Positions 56,355 to 64,000 of a stretch of DNA of 64,000 nucleotides are shown here, piece after piece. The position numbers and the translations under genes are program-made. Numbering within the stretch: position 1 is the stretch's first letter; every line of letters starts with the position of its first letter. Source of the stretch: Streptomyces albiflavescens (GTDB lineage Bacteria > Actinomycetota > Actinomycetes > Streptomycetales > Streptomycetaceae); NCBI RefSeq assembly GCF_014645835.1, contig NZ_BMMM01000002.1, positions 366,388 to 430,387 of the forward strand, written 5' to 3'. The notes beneath the pieces are model-generated. The model saw nothing but the letters and a program-made list of their open reading frames with translations. It had not been told where the DNA came from and made no database searches.

Positions 56355-57791
56355 TCAGCTCCCCGTCGGGCGTACGAGCGCGGCGGCGGTGCGCAGCAGG
56401 ATGCAGATGTCCTGCCACAGCGACCAGTTGTCGATGTACGCGTTGTCGAACCGGCAGCGGTCCTCGATCGAGGTGTCGCCGCGCAGCCCATGGATCTGGG
56501 CGAGACCAGTGATGCCGGTCTGCATCCGGTGCCGGGCCGCGTATCCCGGGTAGGTTTGGCTGAACTTGCCCACAAAATAAGGGCGTTCCGGGCGCGGCCC
56601 GACCAGGCTCATGTCGCCCCGGAAGACGTTCCACAGCTGGAGCAGCTCGTCGAGCGAGGTGCGCCTGAGGAACTGGCAGAAGCGGCTCATCTCCCGCTCG
56701 TTCGCGACGCTCCAGCGGGTCGCGGCCTCGTGCGCGTCGACCGGGCGGTGGGTGCGGAACTTCAGCAGTGTGAAGGGCCGCCCGTGCTTGCCGATGCGCT
56801 CCTGCCGGAACACCACGCCCGGCCCGTCGCTCAGCCGCAGGACCACCGCGCACATCAGCAGCAGCGGGCTGACCAGCAGCAGCAGCGTCCCGGACACGGA
56901 GACATCGAGGATCCGCTTGCCTGCGCTGCCGTGCCGCCTTGCGACGGACATTCGCCGGCAGGAGAACCCGGCGAGCGTGCGATGCCCGTCCCCGTCGTAC
57001 GAGGGTGAGTCCGCGTCGACCTCCCACAGCGCGCAGCCCGCTTCGGCCAACGCCCGCAGCAGCGGCCCGCGTTCACCGCTCGGCTCCACGACGAGCACCG
57101 CCCGCACGCTGTTCTGGATCAGGGCGCGCTGCACTTCCTCGCCCGTGGTGAGGACCGGCAGTCCCTCGTTCCCGGCCGACTGGTCGGCGACGATGCCCAC
57201 CGGCCGTACCCCGCACCGCGGATGGCGCAGGAAGGCCGCGGCCACCCGCTGGGCGGTCTCGGCGGGACCGATCACCAGGGCGGTGCTGGGACGCAGCACG
57301 AGGGACCGGCGGCGCCGCCAGTGGACCGTGCCGCGCCCCACGCAGCTCACCGCCGACTGCAGGGCGCAGCCCACGGCCAGGGCCCGGGCGGACAGCGCGC
57401 CGGCCGGGGAGAGCGCGGCCACCAGGGCCGCCAGCGCGCACCAGGTCACCGCGACTCGCGCGCAGAGGGCGGGCAGTTCGTCCAGTACGGCGGGCACGGG
57501 CTCGGGTCGGTAGAGCGACGCCCGAGCGTTCAGACCGACCACGCCGAGCAGTAACGCGACGACGAACAGCGGATGCCGTTGGGGCTCCCCGAGCGGCTGC
57601 CCCGCGGCCAGCGCCGCGACGCCGTCCACGGCGACCAGCGGCAGCCACGCGGCGCGCCGCGTGGCGGGCCGCCGCCCGGCCGGGAACCTGAAACCGTCGA
57701 CGCCCCCACGCGGAGGGATGACCGAGACGGACGAGAATCCGTACTCTCGGGGTTGTCCGCCGGGCGAGGGAACAGTGCTTTCCGCAGTCAC
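56355..57791 (-). CDS. Polyprenyl-phosphate sugar-1-phosphate transferase (initiating)
   Basis: This 478-residue protein has the WbaP/CpsE layout: four N-terminal spans, a CoA-binding-like middle domain (STALVIGPAETAQRV), a fifth span and the bacterial sugar transferase domain. The latter has VVFRQERIGKHG, RRTSLDELLQLWNVFRGDM and SLVGPRPERPYFV intact. It loads the first sugar phosphate on undecaprenyl phosphate. The GTG at 57791 overlaps the glycosyltransferase stop (GTGA). Confidence 0.92.
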   Translation of the reverse strand: MTAESTVPSPGGQPREYGFSSVSVIPPRGGVDGFRFPAGRRPATRRAAWLPLVAVDGVAALAAGQPLGEPQRHPLFVVALLLGVVGLNARASLYRPEPVPAVLDELPALCARVAVTWCALAALVAALSPAGALSARALAVGCALQSAVSCVGRGTVHWRRRRSLVLRPSTALVIGPAETAQRVAAAFLRHPRCGVRPVGIVADQSAGNEGLPVLTTGEEVQRALIQNSVRAVLVVEPSGERGPLLRALAEAGCALWEVDADSPSYDGDGHRTLAGFSCRRMSVARRHGSAGKRILDVSVSGTLLLLVSPLLLMCAVVLRLSDGPGVVFRQERIGKHGRPFTLLKFRTHRPVDAHEAATRWSVANEREMSRFCQFLRRTSLDELLQLWNVFRGDMSLVGPRPERPYFVGKFSQTYPGYAARHRMQTGITGLAQIHGLRGDTSIEDRCRFDNAYIDNWSLWQDICILLRTAAALVRPTGS

Positions 57792-58993
57792 GTGTGGCTG
57801 GACTCCCTGCACTCGGTGTGGTCCCCGCACGTGGCAGGCCCGGCGTGCCGCGCCTGTCCGTCCCTCAGGAGTTCGCGGTACACCTCCGCGACCGCGTCGG
57901 TCGCACGCCGCACGTCATGCGTGGTCACTACGTGACGGCGCCCTTGGTGGCCGAGCGACTCGCGCAGCGACGGATCGGACAGCAGGCCGCAGATCGCCTC
58001 GGCCAGCGGGCCGGGTGCCCGGGCCGGCACCAGACAGCGCGCGACGAGGCCCGGCGGCAGGCTCTCCCGGGCGCCGTCCACGTCCGTCATGACGACGGGG
58101 CGCCCACAGGCCATGGCCTCCAGCGGAGCCAACGCCATGCCCTCCCAGCGCGACGGCAGCACCACGAGATCGGCGGCCTGGTACCAGGGCACGGCGTCGA
58201 GGGCGGCCCCGGCGAACAGCACGTCGCCGGGCGCCCCGGCGCGCAGCCGCTCGGCGTCCGGACCGTCCCCCACCAGCACGAGCCGGGCACCGGGCATCCG
58301 CCGCCGCACCGAACTCCACGCCTCCAGCAGGACGTCCTGCCCCTTCTGCCGGCACAACCGCCCCACGCAGACCACCAACGGAGCCGCCGGATCGGCCCCG
58401 ACGTCGCCGAGCAACGGAAGCGCGGCCCGTACGCAGTCCACGGCCGCCGGGTGGAAGCGCACCGGATCGACCCCATTGGGGATCACACGCCACTGCGCGC
58501 GCACTCCGGCGCGCAGGCCAGTCGCGCGCTCCGCCTCACTCACGCACACCACCAGGGACGCCCAGCGCGCTCCCCACCGCTCCCACCCCAGCGCGAACCC
58601 CGCGGCGACCCCGCCGACGGCCTCGAACGACCAGGCATGCGGCTGGAACACGGTCGGCACCCGCCCTCGTACGGCAAGACGCGTCGCGAGCCCGGCCTTG
58701 GCACTGTGTGCGTGCACCACATCGGGCCGCGCCCGCGCGACGACGCGACCGAGCCGTCGTACCTCCTGCGGCAGCCGCGGACCCGGCGCACGCGTCGCCT
58801 GCCAGTGCCGTACCTCCGCGCCGAGTGCCCGGAGCGAGTCGGCGAGGAGGCTCTCGCCCGGACATGCGACGGTGACGTGCGTTCCGTCGGCGAGCTGCGC
58901 TCTCACCAGGTCCGTCACCACCCGGGCGACACCGCCGTCGACGGGCTGGGTGATGTGGAGGACCCGCGGGGGAGGGGCGGTTGACAGTTGCAT
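57788..58993 (-). CDS. Family 4 glycosyltransferase, first gene of the polysaccharide operon
   Basis: The 401-residue GT-B enzyme has an N-terminal HITQPVDGGVARVVTDLV loop, a VVCVGRLCRQKGQDVL strand and a GT4 catalytic region SRWEGMALAPLEAMACGRPVV. The ATG at 58993 with GGAGGA seven bases upstream is preferred to a GTG at 59011. It is the promoter-proximal gene of the eight-gene operon and probably adds the second sugar. Confidence 0.9.
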   Translation of the reverse strand: MQLSTAPPPRVLHITQPVDGGVARVVTDLVRAQLADGTHVTVACPGESLLADSLRALGAEVRHWQATRAPGPRLPQEVRRLGRVVARARPDVVHAHSAKAGLATRLAVRGRVPTVFQPHAWSFEAVGGVAAGFALGWERWGARWASLVVCVSEAERATGLRAGVRAQWRVIPNGVDPVRFHPAAVDCVRAALPLLGDVGADPAAPLVVCVGRLCRQKGQDVLLEAWSSVRRRMPGARLVLVGDGPDAERLRAGAPGDVLFAGAALDAVPWYQAADLVVLPSRWEGMALAPLEAMACGRPVVMTDVDGARESLPPGLVARCLVPARAPGPLAEAICGLLSDPSLRESLGHQGRRHVVTTHDVRRATDAVAEVYRELLRDGQARHAGPATCGDHTECRESSHT

Positions 58994-59568
58994 GCGCGGT
59001 TCCTCCCTCACGGGCGGCGCGCGGCGGCGCGCGTCACTGCTTCGCGTCGGCGGCGGCGAACAGTGCCCCGCCCCGGGCCGTGTCCCGCTGCGAAGCGAGT
59101 CGGAGGGGGGCCGCCAGGCGGGCGGGGAGAGGAGTCGTACGGCAGCTGATGGGAGAGTGGGCCGCCCCTACGATTCCGCCGTGCCGGAGTGCGTGGTGCT
59201 GCTGCGTGAAGGCGAGGCTCTCCGCCTCCCCGGGCGGCGCGGCCATCGCGGGGCCGCCCGGCGCGCAGCGGGCGGCGAGGACGGAGCAGCCCACCATCGC
59301 ACGGCGCATCGGAAGACCCGGGGAATGACGCATGACCGGCGGTGCCCTTTCGGGGGAAAAAGGTTCTGGACCAGCGGACGAACCGAAATCTGCAGATCAC
59401 ATATGTGCGCGTTGACTCCCCGTCTGTTTCCGACGTCCGCCGACGCCTGTTTCTCATCAGTCTCGGGAGGAGCCCGACTCTAGCCGCTATCCGTATTTAT
59501 CGGTGAAACCGAATCAAGTGTGTCGGAATGGTGAATCTCGGCGGTTTGCGAGATCACTCCTTTGGAGG
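58994..59568. other. Intergenic region upstream of the polysaccharide operon
   Basis: Nearly 600 bases lack a convincing gene. A 50-codon frame from 59331 has no family resemblance and only a weak ribosome binding site. The segment should carry the leftward operon promoter. A palindrome CACATATGTG at 59398-59407 is the clearest candidate site. GC content drops at about 59370-59540. Confidence 0.4.
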
Positions 59569-59596
59569 CACAACCCGCACGTGGGCCGCGCGTTGA
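59569..59596 (+). promoter_or_regulatory. BldN-like promoter of short chaplin B
   Basis: CACAAC (59569-59574) and CGTTGA (59591-59596) are separated by 16 bases and lie 58 bases before the chaplin ATG. The -10 is identical to the BldN consensus that I recall, and the spacing equals that at the three rodlins. Confidence 0.6.
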
Positions 59597-59653
59597 TTTC
59601 AGAGCCGGGCACCCCGCCCGGATGTTGTGTCGACTCCCAAGGAGCACTTCTCC

Positions 59654-59893
59654 ATGTCGCGTATCGCGAAGGGCCTGGCCCTGACCTCCGTTGCCGCTGC
59701 CGCTGTGGCGGGCACCGCCGGCATCGCCGCCGCCAACAGCGACGCACACGGCGCCGCTGCCTACTCCCCGGGCGTCGCGTCGGGCAACGTCGTTGAGGTT
59801 CCCGTCCACGTTCCGGTCAACCTCTGCGGAAACACCGTCGACGTCATCGCCCTGCTGAACCCCGCGTTCGGCGAGACCTGCGGCAACGGCTGA
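59654..59893 (+). CDS. chp: Short chaplin B
   Basis: This 79-residue chaplin has a signal peptide ending in GIAAA and one chaplin domain (SPGVASGNVVEVPVHVPVNLCGNTVDVIALLNP) with two cysteines. The ATG at 59654 follows AAGGAG by nine bases. A BldN-like promoter lies upstream and a hairpin downstream. It is next to a secreted protein of unknown function. Confidence 0.95.
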   Translation: MSRIAKGLALTSVAAAAVAGTAGIAAANSDAHGAAAYSPGVASGNVVEVPVHVPVNLCGNTVDVIALLNPAFGETCGNG

Positions 59894-59915
59894 CGTCAGC
59901 GCGGACCCTTCGGCC

Positions 59916-59942
59916 GGCCGTCCTCCCAACGGGAGGGCGGCC
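59916..59942 (+). terminator. Terminator after short chaplin B
   Basis: GGCCGTCCTCCC (59916-59927) pairs with GGGAGGGCGGCC (59931-59942) with one T-G wobble and a 3-base loop, followed by TGTTGGTGTT. Confidence 0.75.
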
Positions 59943-60143
59943 TGTTGGTGTTGCCCCGAATGGAGGGAGCTGGGTGTCATCGCCCGGCATGGCTTCTCAC
60001 CAGGGACGACGGCGGTGGTAAGGGCGCCCGGCCGCTACGTGGAGCAATCGAACGGTTGCAGGCCGCGACGTGGGCTTTCACGGTGAACACAAGATCCGAC
60101 GTCGTTGAGCGCAAGCTCCGACGCACCATCGAAGGGAACATCC

Positions 60144-60890
60144 ATGCGTGCTCTGCCCGCACGGCGCATCGCGACCTCCGCTCTCTGCGCCACGCTGCTG
60201 ATCGGGATCGCCACACCCGCCGCCCTGGCGGCGGACAGCGACTCGACGCGTGGCCGCAGTCATGCGGCGGCCCCCGTACCCGGCGCAGACGCGCTGCTTG
60301 CGCAGGTCCAGTCCCTGGCCGACATAGGCGGCGTACTGACCCCGGTCACCGAGCTGGTGGCCGCAGCACTCAAGGCGGACAACGGCCAGCTCTCCGCCGA
60401 CGATGCGGCGAAGCTCGGGCAGGCCGTGAAGGACGCGATCGCCAAGGTCACCGCGGCGGCTCCGGTGACGCCGCCGGTCGCCCTCCCGACGACGCCGCCG
60501 ACGACGCTGCCCACCACGGCGCCGACCGTGACGAAGGAGCCCACAACGCCGACCACGTCGACGCTCCCGGCGACGAAGAACGCCGATCACCGGGACGGCA
60601 AGGCGCGTGGTGCCGACGGGCCGCGCGCCGAGGCTCCGGCGGACCTCAAGGGCGACGCCCTGACCGCCCTTCAGAAGGCGGTCGACACGCTGCTCAAGGC
60701 GGTCACGTCGGGCGACCCCACCGGGGTGGTTCCCGCGGCCACCGCGGTGGTGACGGGTCTCGTCAACTTCGTCGTCGCCACGGTGCTCGGCGGTGGTCTG
60801 CCGGCGGCGAACCTGCCCGGTCTGCCGAGCCTGCCGAGCACGCTGCCGACGAGTTCACTCCCGACGTCCGGTCTTGTGCCCACTTCCTGA
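60144..60890 (+). CDS. Secreted protein of unknown function with Thr/Pro linker
   Basis: The 248-residue protein has a signal peptide (ending ATPAALA), an Ala-rich helical region, a Thr/Pro linker (about 110-145), a second helical region and a hydrophobic Leu/Pro/Ser-rich C-terminus. I do not recognise a family. The ATG at 60144 follows GAAGGGAA by six bases. A CGTTGA hexamer at 60103-60108 could be a BldN-type -10, but its -35 is poor. It lies between two chaplins, which suggests a role at the cell surface. Confidence 0.75.
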   Translation: MRALPARRIATSALCATLLIGIATPAALAADSDSTRGRSHAAAPVPGADALLAQVQSLADIGGVLTPVTELVAAALKADNGQLSADDAAKLGQAVKDAIAKVTAAAPVTPPVALPTTPPTTLPTTAPTVTKEPTTPTTSTLPATKNADHRDGKARGADGPRAEAPADLKGDALTALQKAVDTLLKAVTSGDPTGVVPAATAVVTGLVNFVVATVLGGGLPAANLPGLPSLPSTLPTSSLPTSGLVPTS

Positions 60891-60930
60891 GCACGGGGAG
60901 CGGTCTGAGGCGAAGCAGTCGCCACCCTGC

Positions 60931-60961
60931 CGTCGTGCCGACCATCCTGGTCGGCACGACG
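60931..60961 (+). terminator. Terminator after the 60144 gene
   Basis: A perfect 13-bp stem CGTCGTGCCGACC (60931-60943) with loop ATCCT and its complement (60949-60961) is followed by GCTGTTTGT. Confidence 0.85.
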
Positions 60962-61168
60962 GCTGTTTGTCATGGGGCCCTGGGCCTGAGGCCTTGGGCG
61001 TGCGTCAGGTCATGGGTGCGGGTTCTTGTATGAGAATGCGACACGCCGTTCGTTCGGGTGGGGCGCAGGGAATTTCAGCACTCGGGGTTTCCGCAGTGTC
61101 CGGGGCTCGTTAGTCGACGCATAGAGGAATTCCCTCTGGTGACATGAGTTGCCGAAGAAAGGAACACG

Positions 61169-61471
61169 ATGAAGTCCCTGAAGGCCGCCGCTGTCGTCGC
61201 CGGGTCCATGGTCATCGCTGGTGCCGCCACGCCCGCCTTTGCCGCCGAGGCCTCCGACCTGACGCCCTCCAGCCTCAACGGCGCCGTGGAGACCATCACC
61301 AGCCAGCGCACGCTCAATGTGGAAGACGTGATGCCGCTGCAGCACCAGTCGAAGGCGCTCGACACCGAGAACAAGGGCTCCCTGCTCAACGCCGTGAGCG
61401 GCGCGACGAAGGCGCTCAACACGACCGGTGGCCCCGCGCGACTGCTCGGCGGACTTCCCCTTCAGAGCTAA
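61169..61471 (+). CDS. Small secreted protein of unknown function
   Basis: This 100-residue product has a signal peptide (MKSLKAAAVVAGSMVIAG to ATPAFA) and a mature part of about 75 residues without cysteines (DVMPLQHQSKALDTENKG, then SGATKALNT). No known domain is recognised. GAAAGGA precedes the ATG. It sits between a secreted unknown and a chaplin. Confidence 0.75.
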   Translation: MKSLKAAAVVAGSMVIAGAATPAFAAEASDLTPSSLNGAVETITSQRTLNVEDVMPLQHQSKALDTENKGSLLNAVSGATKALNTTGGPARLLGGLPLQS

Positions 61472-61557
61472 TCGGTTCATTTCATCGCGTGTCTTTCCAC
61501 AAGGGCTGCGGGCATTTCCCTAGGCTCTGGAGCAAATCTCCCAGGAAAGGGCTGACG

Positions 61558-61797
61558 ATGAACACTGTGAAGAAGATCGCTCTTATTTTCGCCGCCGCCG
61601 GAATCGCCGCGGGTGCCGCGTCCGGCGCGGCCTTCGCCGACACCGGTGCCGACGCCGCGGCGCTCACGTCCCCGGGTGTCGTCTCCGGCAACGTCATTCA
61701 GATCCCCGTGCACGTTCCGGTGAACCTCTGCGGCGACTCGGTCGACGTCATCGGCCTACTGAACCCCGCGGGCGGCACCTCCTGCACCAACCACTGA
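61558..61797 (+). CDS. chp: Short chaplin C
   Basis: The 79-residue chaplin has a signal peptide ending in GAAFA and one chaplin domain (SPGVVSGNVIQIPVHVPVNLCGDSVDVIGLLNP) with two cysteines. The ATG at 61558 follows AGGAAAGGG. It lies 86 bases after the small secreted gene. A terminator follows. Confidence 0.95.
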   Translation: MNTVKKIALIFAAAGIAAGAASGAAFADTGADAAALTSPGVVSGNVIQIPVHVPVNLCGDSVDVIGLLNPAGGTSCTNH

Positions 61798-61814
61798 CGA
61801 CGTCCTGCGCATTC

Positions 61815-61855
61815 CGAAAGGGCTGATTCCGTACCCAACGGAGTCGGCCCTTTCG
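61815..61855 (+). terminator. Terminator after short chaplin C
   Basis: An 18-base arm starting CGAAAGGGC (61815-61832) pairs with 61838-61855 with two wobble positions and a 5-base loop. Confidence 0.75.
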
Positions 61856-61961
61856 CGCTGTTCGAAAAGGGTCCCTCGTTCGTGTGGTCGGTCGCCGGGG
61901 CATCGCCCGGGCGGGTGAGGAAAGGGCCGGGCTCTTTCGGGCGCGTCGATAAGGTTCCGCG

Positions 61962-62462
61962 GTGACCTCAACCTCAAGCGAAACGCGCCCATTTCGGGTC
62001 GCCGATCTCGGCACGCTCGCCGTCATGGCCTTCAGCGGTGATGCGCCCGACGGCGACATGCCCTATCTCCTGGCCTACTCCCTGGGCGACGCCGAGGGCG
62101 GACCGGAGGGCACCTCGGCCGCCATCGAGCGGCTGCTGAGGAAGAACGGTCTGCCCGTCGGCGACCGGCTCATCGACGGCTCCCGACGTCCGAGCCTGCC
62201 GCTCGCCCTCCTCGTGGAGGCGGGCCAGGCCGTCGTCACCATGCCGGCGTACCTGAAGGCCCAGTGCGTCGCGCCGCCCGAGTGGCTCGCCGCGGTCGGC
62301 GAACGCGGCTACGCCTACTTCCTGTTCGCCACCCGCGCCTGGCCCGAGGCCACGCCCGGCAAGCCCGTCGCACCGGAGAGCCTGGCCGCCTTCGCCGGTG
62401 ACGAGGAGACCCTGCTGAGCGCGGCACATGTGCTGCTGCCCGTGCGCAACCTGCGCAGCTGA
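61962..62462 (+). CDS. Conserved hypothetical protein (possibly DUF5949)
   Basis: This 166-residue soluble protein looks like a small Streptomyces-type conserved family (LGTLAVMAFSGDAPDGDMPYLLAYSLGD); I tentatively place it in DUF5949 from memory. It has no signal peptide. The GTG at 61962 is accepted from frame and length. It overlaps the next gene by one base (TGATG), so the two are translationally coupled. Function unknown. Confidence 0.75.
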   Translation: MTSTSSETRPFRVADLGTLAVMAFSGDAPDGDMPYLLAYSLGDAEGGPEGTSAAIERLLRKNGLPVGDRLIDGSRRPSLPLALLVEAGQAVVTMPAYLKAQCVAPPEWLAAVGERGYAYFLFATRAWPEATPGKPVAPESLAAFAGDEETLLSAAHVLLPVRNLRS

Positions 62463-63088
62463 TGACATCCACCGCGGGGCGGACGGCGGGCGGCGACGGT
62501 GCGGTCGTGCCGACCGTGGGCGGCAGCCGGGCGTTCGCCCTGCTGCTGGTGATCACCGGTGCGGCCGGTCTCCTGGCCGCGTGGGTCATCACGATCGACA
62601 AGTTCAAGCTGCTGGAGAACCCGAACTTCGTGCCCGGGTGCAGCCTGAACCCGGTCGTCTCCTGCGGCAACATCATGAAGAGCGAGCAGGCCTCGGCCTT
62701 CGGGTTCCCCAACCCGATGCTGGGCCTGGTGGCCTACGGCATCGTCATCTGCGTCGGCATGAGCCTGCTCGCCCGGGCCACCTTCCCGCGCTGGTACTGG
62801 CTGACCTTCAACGCCGGCACGCTCTTCGGGGTCGGCTTCTGCACCTGGCTGCAGTTCCAGTCGCTCTACCGCATCAACGCGCTGTGCCTGTGGTGCAGCC
62901 TCGCCTGGGTCGCCACGATCATCATGTTCTGGTACGTGACATCGCTGAACGTACGACATGAATTCCTGCCCGCGCCGGACTGGTTGAGGGGGTTCCTCGG
63001 GGAATTCACCTGGGTCCTGCCGGTCGTGCACATCGGCGTCATCGGCATGCTGATCCTGACGCGCTGGTGGGATTTCTGGACCAGCTGA
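62462..63088 (+). CDS. Vitamin K epoxide reductase (VKOR) family disulfide-generating protein
   Basis: The 208-residue protein has about five spans and the bacterial VKOR cysteine set: loop cysteines about 60 and 68, and the CLWC active site at 142-145. Actinobacterial VKORs act like DsbB, passing electrons from exported thiol oxidases to quinones. No partner Dsb-like thioredoxin is fused or adjacent. It lies among chaplin genes whose mature domains carry conserved cysteine pairs; helping them fold is a reasonable guess. Confidence 0.92.
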   Translation: MTSTAGRTAGGDGAVVPTVGGSRAFALLLVITGAAGLLAAWVITIDKFKLLENPNFVPGCSLNPVVSCGNIMKSEQASAFGFPNPMLGLVAYGIVICVGMSLLARATFPRWYWLTFNAGTLFGVGFCTWLQFQSLYRINALCLWCSLAWVATIIMFWYVTSLNVRHEFLPAPDWLRGFLGEFTWVLPVVHIGVIGMLILTRWWDFWTS

Positions 63089-63223
63089 TTTTCCGAACAA
63101 TTCGATTGTCCCACGAACCGACTATTGGGTCCGTCGGGGGAATCTTGAACTGATGGCGATCTCAGGATCGTTACGCGGGTACGGACGCTGAGCCCCCGAA
63201 TTCTGAAAGGGACCGTACCTGAG

Positions 63224-63742
63224 ATGAAGCCGACCACACGAGGAACTCTTGCCGCCGTCATGACCGGTGTCGCGGCAACGATGGGCGCCGCCGTCGCGAC
63301 CCCCGCCGTCGCGGCCGGGACGGTCCCCGTTCCCGTACCGCTGGACGGTGTGGAGAACGCCCTCAACGTGAAGGCACCCAAGATCTCCGGGGAGCTGCCG
63401 GTTCCCATGCCGGGCGGGCCCCGGGGGCCTCGGTACGTCGAGGGCAGGCTGATCCCGGAGCACGTCCTGCCGCAGCTGCCCGTCAACGGAGGGCTGCCCG
63501 GGGCGAACGTCCACACCCCCCTTCCGCATGTCCTCGGGGACGGCTTCGACCACTTCGGTGTCGGTGCGCCCGCGGCCGACCTGAGGACGCTGACGCCCGG
63601 GCTGTCCCTGGACACCCCGCTCACCGCACCCAAAGCCGACCACTTCGGCCTCCCGGACGCGAAGCTCCCTCAGGTCGCCGTACTCACCCCGCTGTTGAAG
63701 ACCGTGCCCGCGGCGAACCTGGACATGGGGGCGGGTGCGTAG
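63224..63742 (+). CDS. Secreted Pro/Gly/Leu-rich protein of unknown function
   Basis: This 172-residue product has a signal peptide (to TPAVAA) and a mature region rich in Pro, Gly, Leu and Val (VPVPVPLDGVENAL, LPVPMPGGPRGPRYVEG). The regular alternation of short hydrophobic and proline segments suggests an extended or beta-rich surface protein. GAAAGGGA precedes the ATG. No known domain is recognised. It resembles the 60144 gene in style. Confidence 0.72.
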   Translation: MKPTTRGTLAAVMTGVAATMGAAVATPAVAAGTVPVPVPLDGVENALNVKAPKISGELPVPMPGGPRGPRYVEGRLIPEHVLPQLPVNGGLPGANVHTPLPHVLGDGFDHFGVGAPAADLRTLTPGLSLDTPLTAPKADHFGLPDAKLPQVAVLTPLLKTVPAANLDMGAGA

Positions 63743-63869
63743 CCGCAGCCATGGGCGAGGCCCTGGTCTTCGGCCCGGGCCTGCCGCCGGTTCCGCCGCC
63801 GGCATCACCGGCGGCCGCTGGGGGCCGCCGTCACCGAACCCGACCCGATTCCGCCGAGGAGAGAGAGCC

Positions 63870-64000
63870 ATGTCCGTCAGTAGGGCGTCGAGCAGCGTGT
63901 CGAGCAAAGTGCCGAGGAGCGTGTCGAGCGGCGTTTCGGTGACCCGCCGGGGTGCGATGCGCGGCCTGCTCGTATCGGCGTTCGCCGTGGCGCTGACTCC
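63870..64000 (+). CDS. Start of an exported protein, cut by the window edge
   Basis: From an ATG at 63870 preceded by GAGGAGAGAGAG, the frame stays open to the window end. It begins with a Ser/Val-rich repeat (RASSSVSSKVPRSVSS), then a TRRGAMRGLLVSAFAVAL hydrophobic stretch with the look of a Tat or Sec signal. The mature part is beyond the window. The tyrosinase genes that I recall beside chaplins in S. coelicolor make a tyrosinase-cofactor gene one possibility. Confidence 0.5.
   Translation, partial: MSVSRASSSVSSKVPRSVSSGVSVTRRGAMRGLLVSAFAVALT

Noticed and set aside
59331..59483. Possible 50-codon gene upstream of chaplin B
   Set aside because: The ribosome binding site is weak, there is no signal peptide or family resemblance, and it lies where the operon promoter region is expected.
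60081..60108. BldN-like promoter for the 60144 gene
   Set aside because: The -10 (CGTTGA) is perfect but the hexamer at the right distance (CGGTGA) matches the -35 poorly. It is noted only as a weak candidate and not listed as a feature.

Overview
The window is high-GC actinobacterial DNA and almost certainly a Streptomyces chromosome. The evidence is the GC-biased codon use, frequent GTG starts with four-base GTGA/ATGA overlaps, and above all the rodlin and chaplin genes, which coat aerial hyphae and spores of streptomycetes. From memory (not checked) the gene order runs parallel to the S. coelicolor interval between its ribose operon and citrate synthase and its rodlin/chaplin/tyrosinase region (about SCO2750 down to SCO2699).

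Left part (1-23.7 kb), sugar and core functions. A three-gene operon (345-3471: Gfo/Idh oxidoreductase, DUF993 aldolase-like protein, sugar isomerase) is followed by a DUF937 gene. A leftward ribose operon (10041 to 4188) reads lacI-type regulator, rbsA, a fused rbsC-rbsB, rbsK, rbsD, and has two identical operator-like repeats at its head. Then come a RecD2-like helicase, citrate synthase, a copper-export pair (P-type ATPase and chaperone) with a near-perfect CsoR site, a PrsW-type membrane protease, a TetR/MMPL divergent pair, an alcohol dehydrogenase, a GNAT enzyme and a small HTH protein.

Middle part (24.2-43.3 kb). A myo-inositol catabolic cluster has an IolE-like gene on the left and iolC, a Cgl0159-like aldolase, iolB, iolD and mmsA on the right. 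It is followed by an APC permease, a GNAT enzyme, an unusual alpha/beta-hydrolase fused to an ABC ATPase with its permease, a VWA lipoprotein, a 205-bp inverted-repeat element, a membrane protein resembling the mycobacterial arabinosyltransferase AftB, and a long-chain acyl-CoA ligase.

Right part (43.3-64 kb), a surface-development island. Three rodlins (two leftward, one rightward), a short chaplin and a long sortase-type chaplin lie on one side. A one-directional eight-gene exopolysaccharide operon (58993 to 49391: glycosyltransferase, sugar transferase, O-antigen ligase, MurJ-type flippase, polysaccharide deacetylase, glycosyltransferase, Wzz-like protein, GNAT) lies in the centre. Two more short chaplins, three secreted proteins of unknown function and a vitamin-K-epoxide-reductase-type disulfide enzyme lie on the other side. 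A GH26-like secreted glycanase with a 57-bp tandem-repeat tail converges on the polysaccharide operon, and a frameshifted ATP-grasp relic sits beside it. The three rodlins and one chaplin share promoter-like elements with 16-bp spacing and a BldN-type -10 element. My reading is that fibrous surface proteins, a dedicated glycan and an oxidative-folding enzyme are encoded together for aerial growth; this is inference from gene order.
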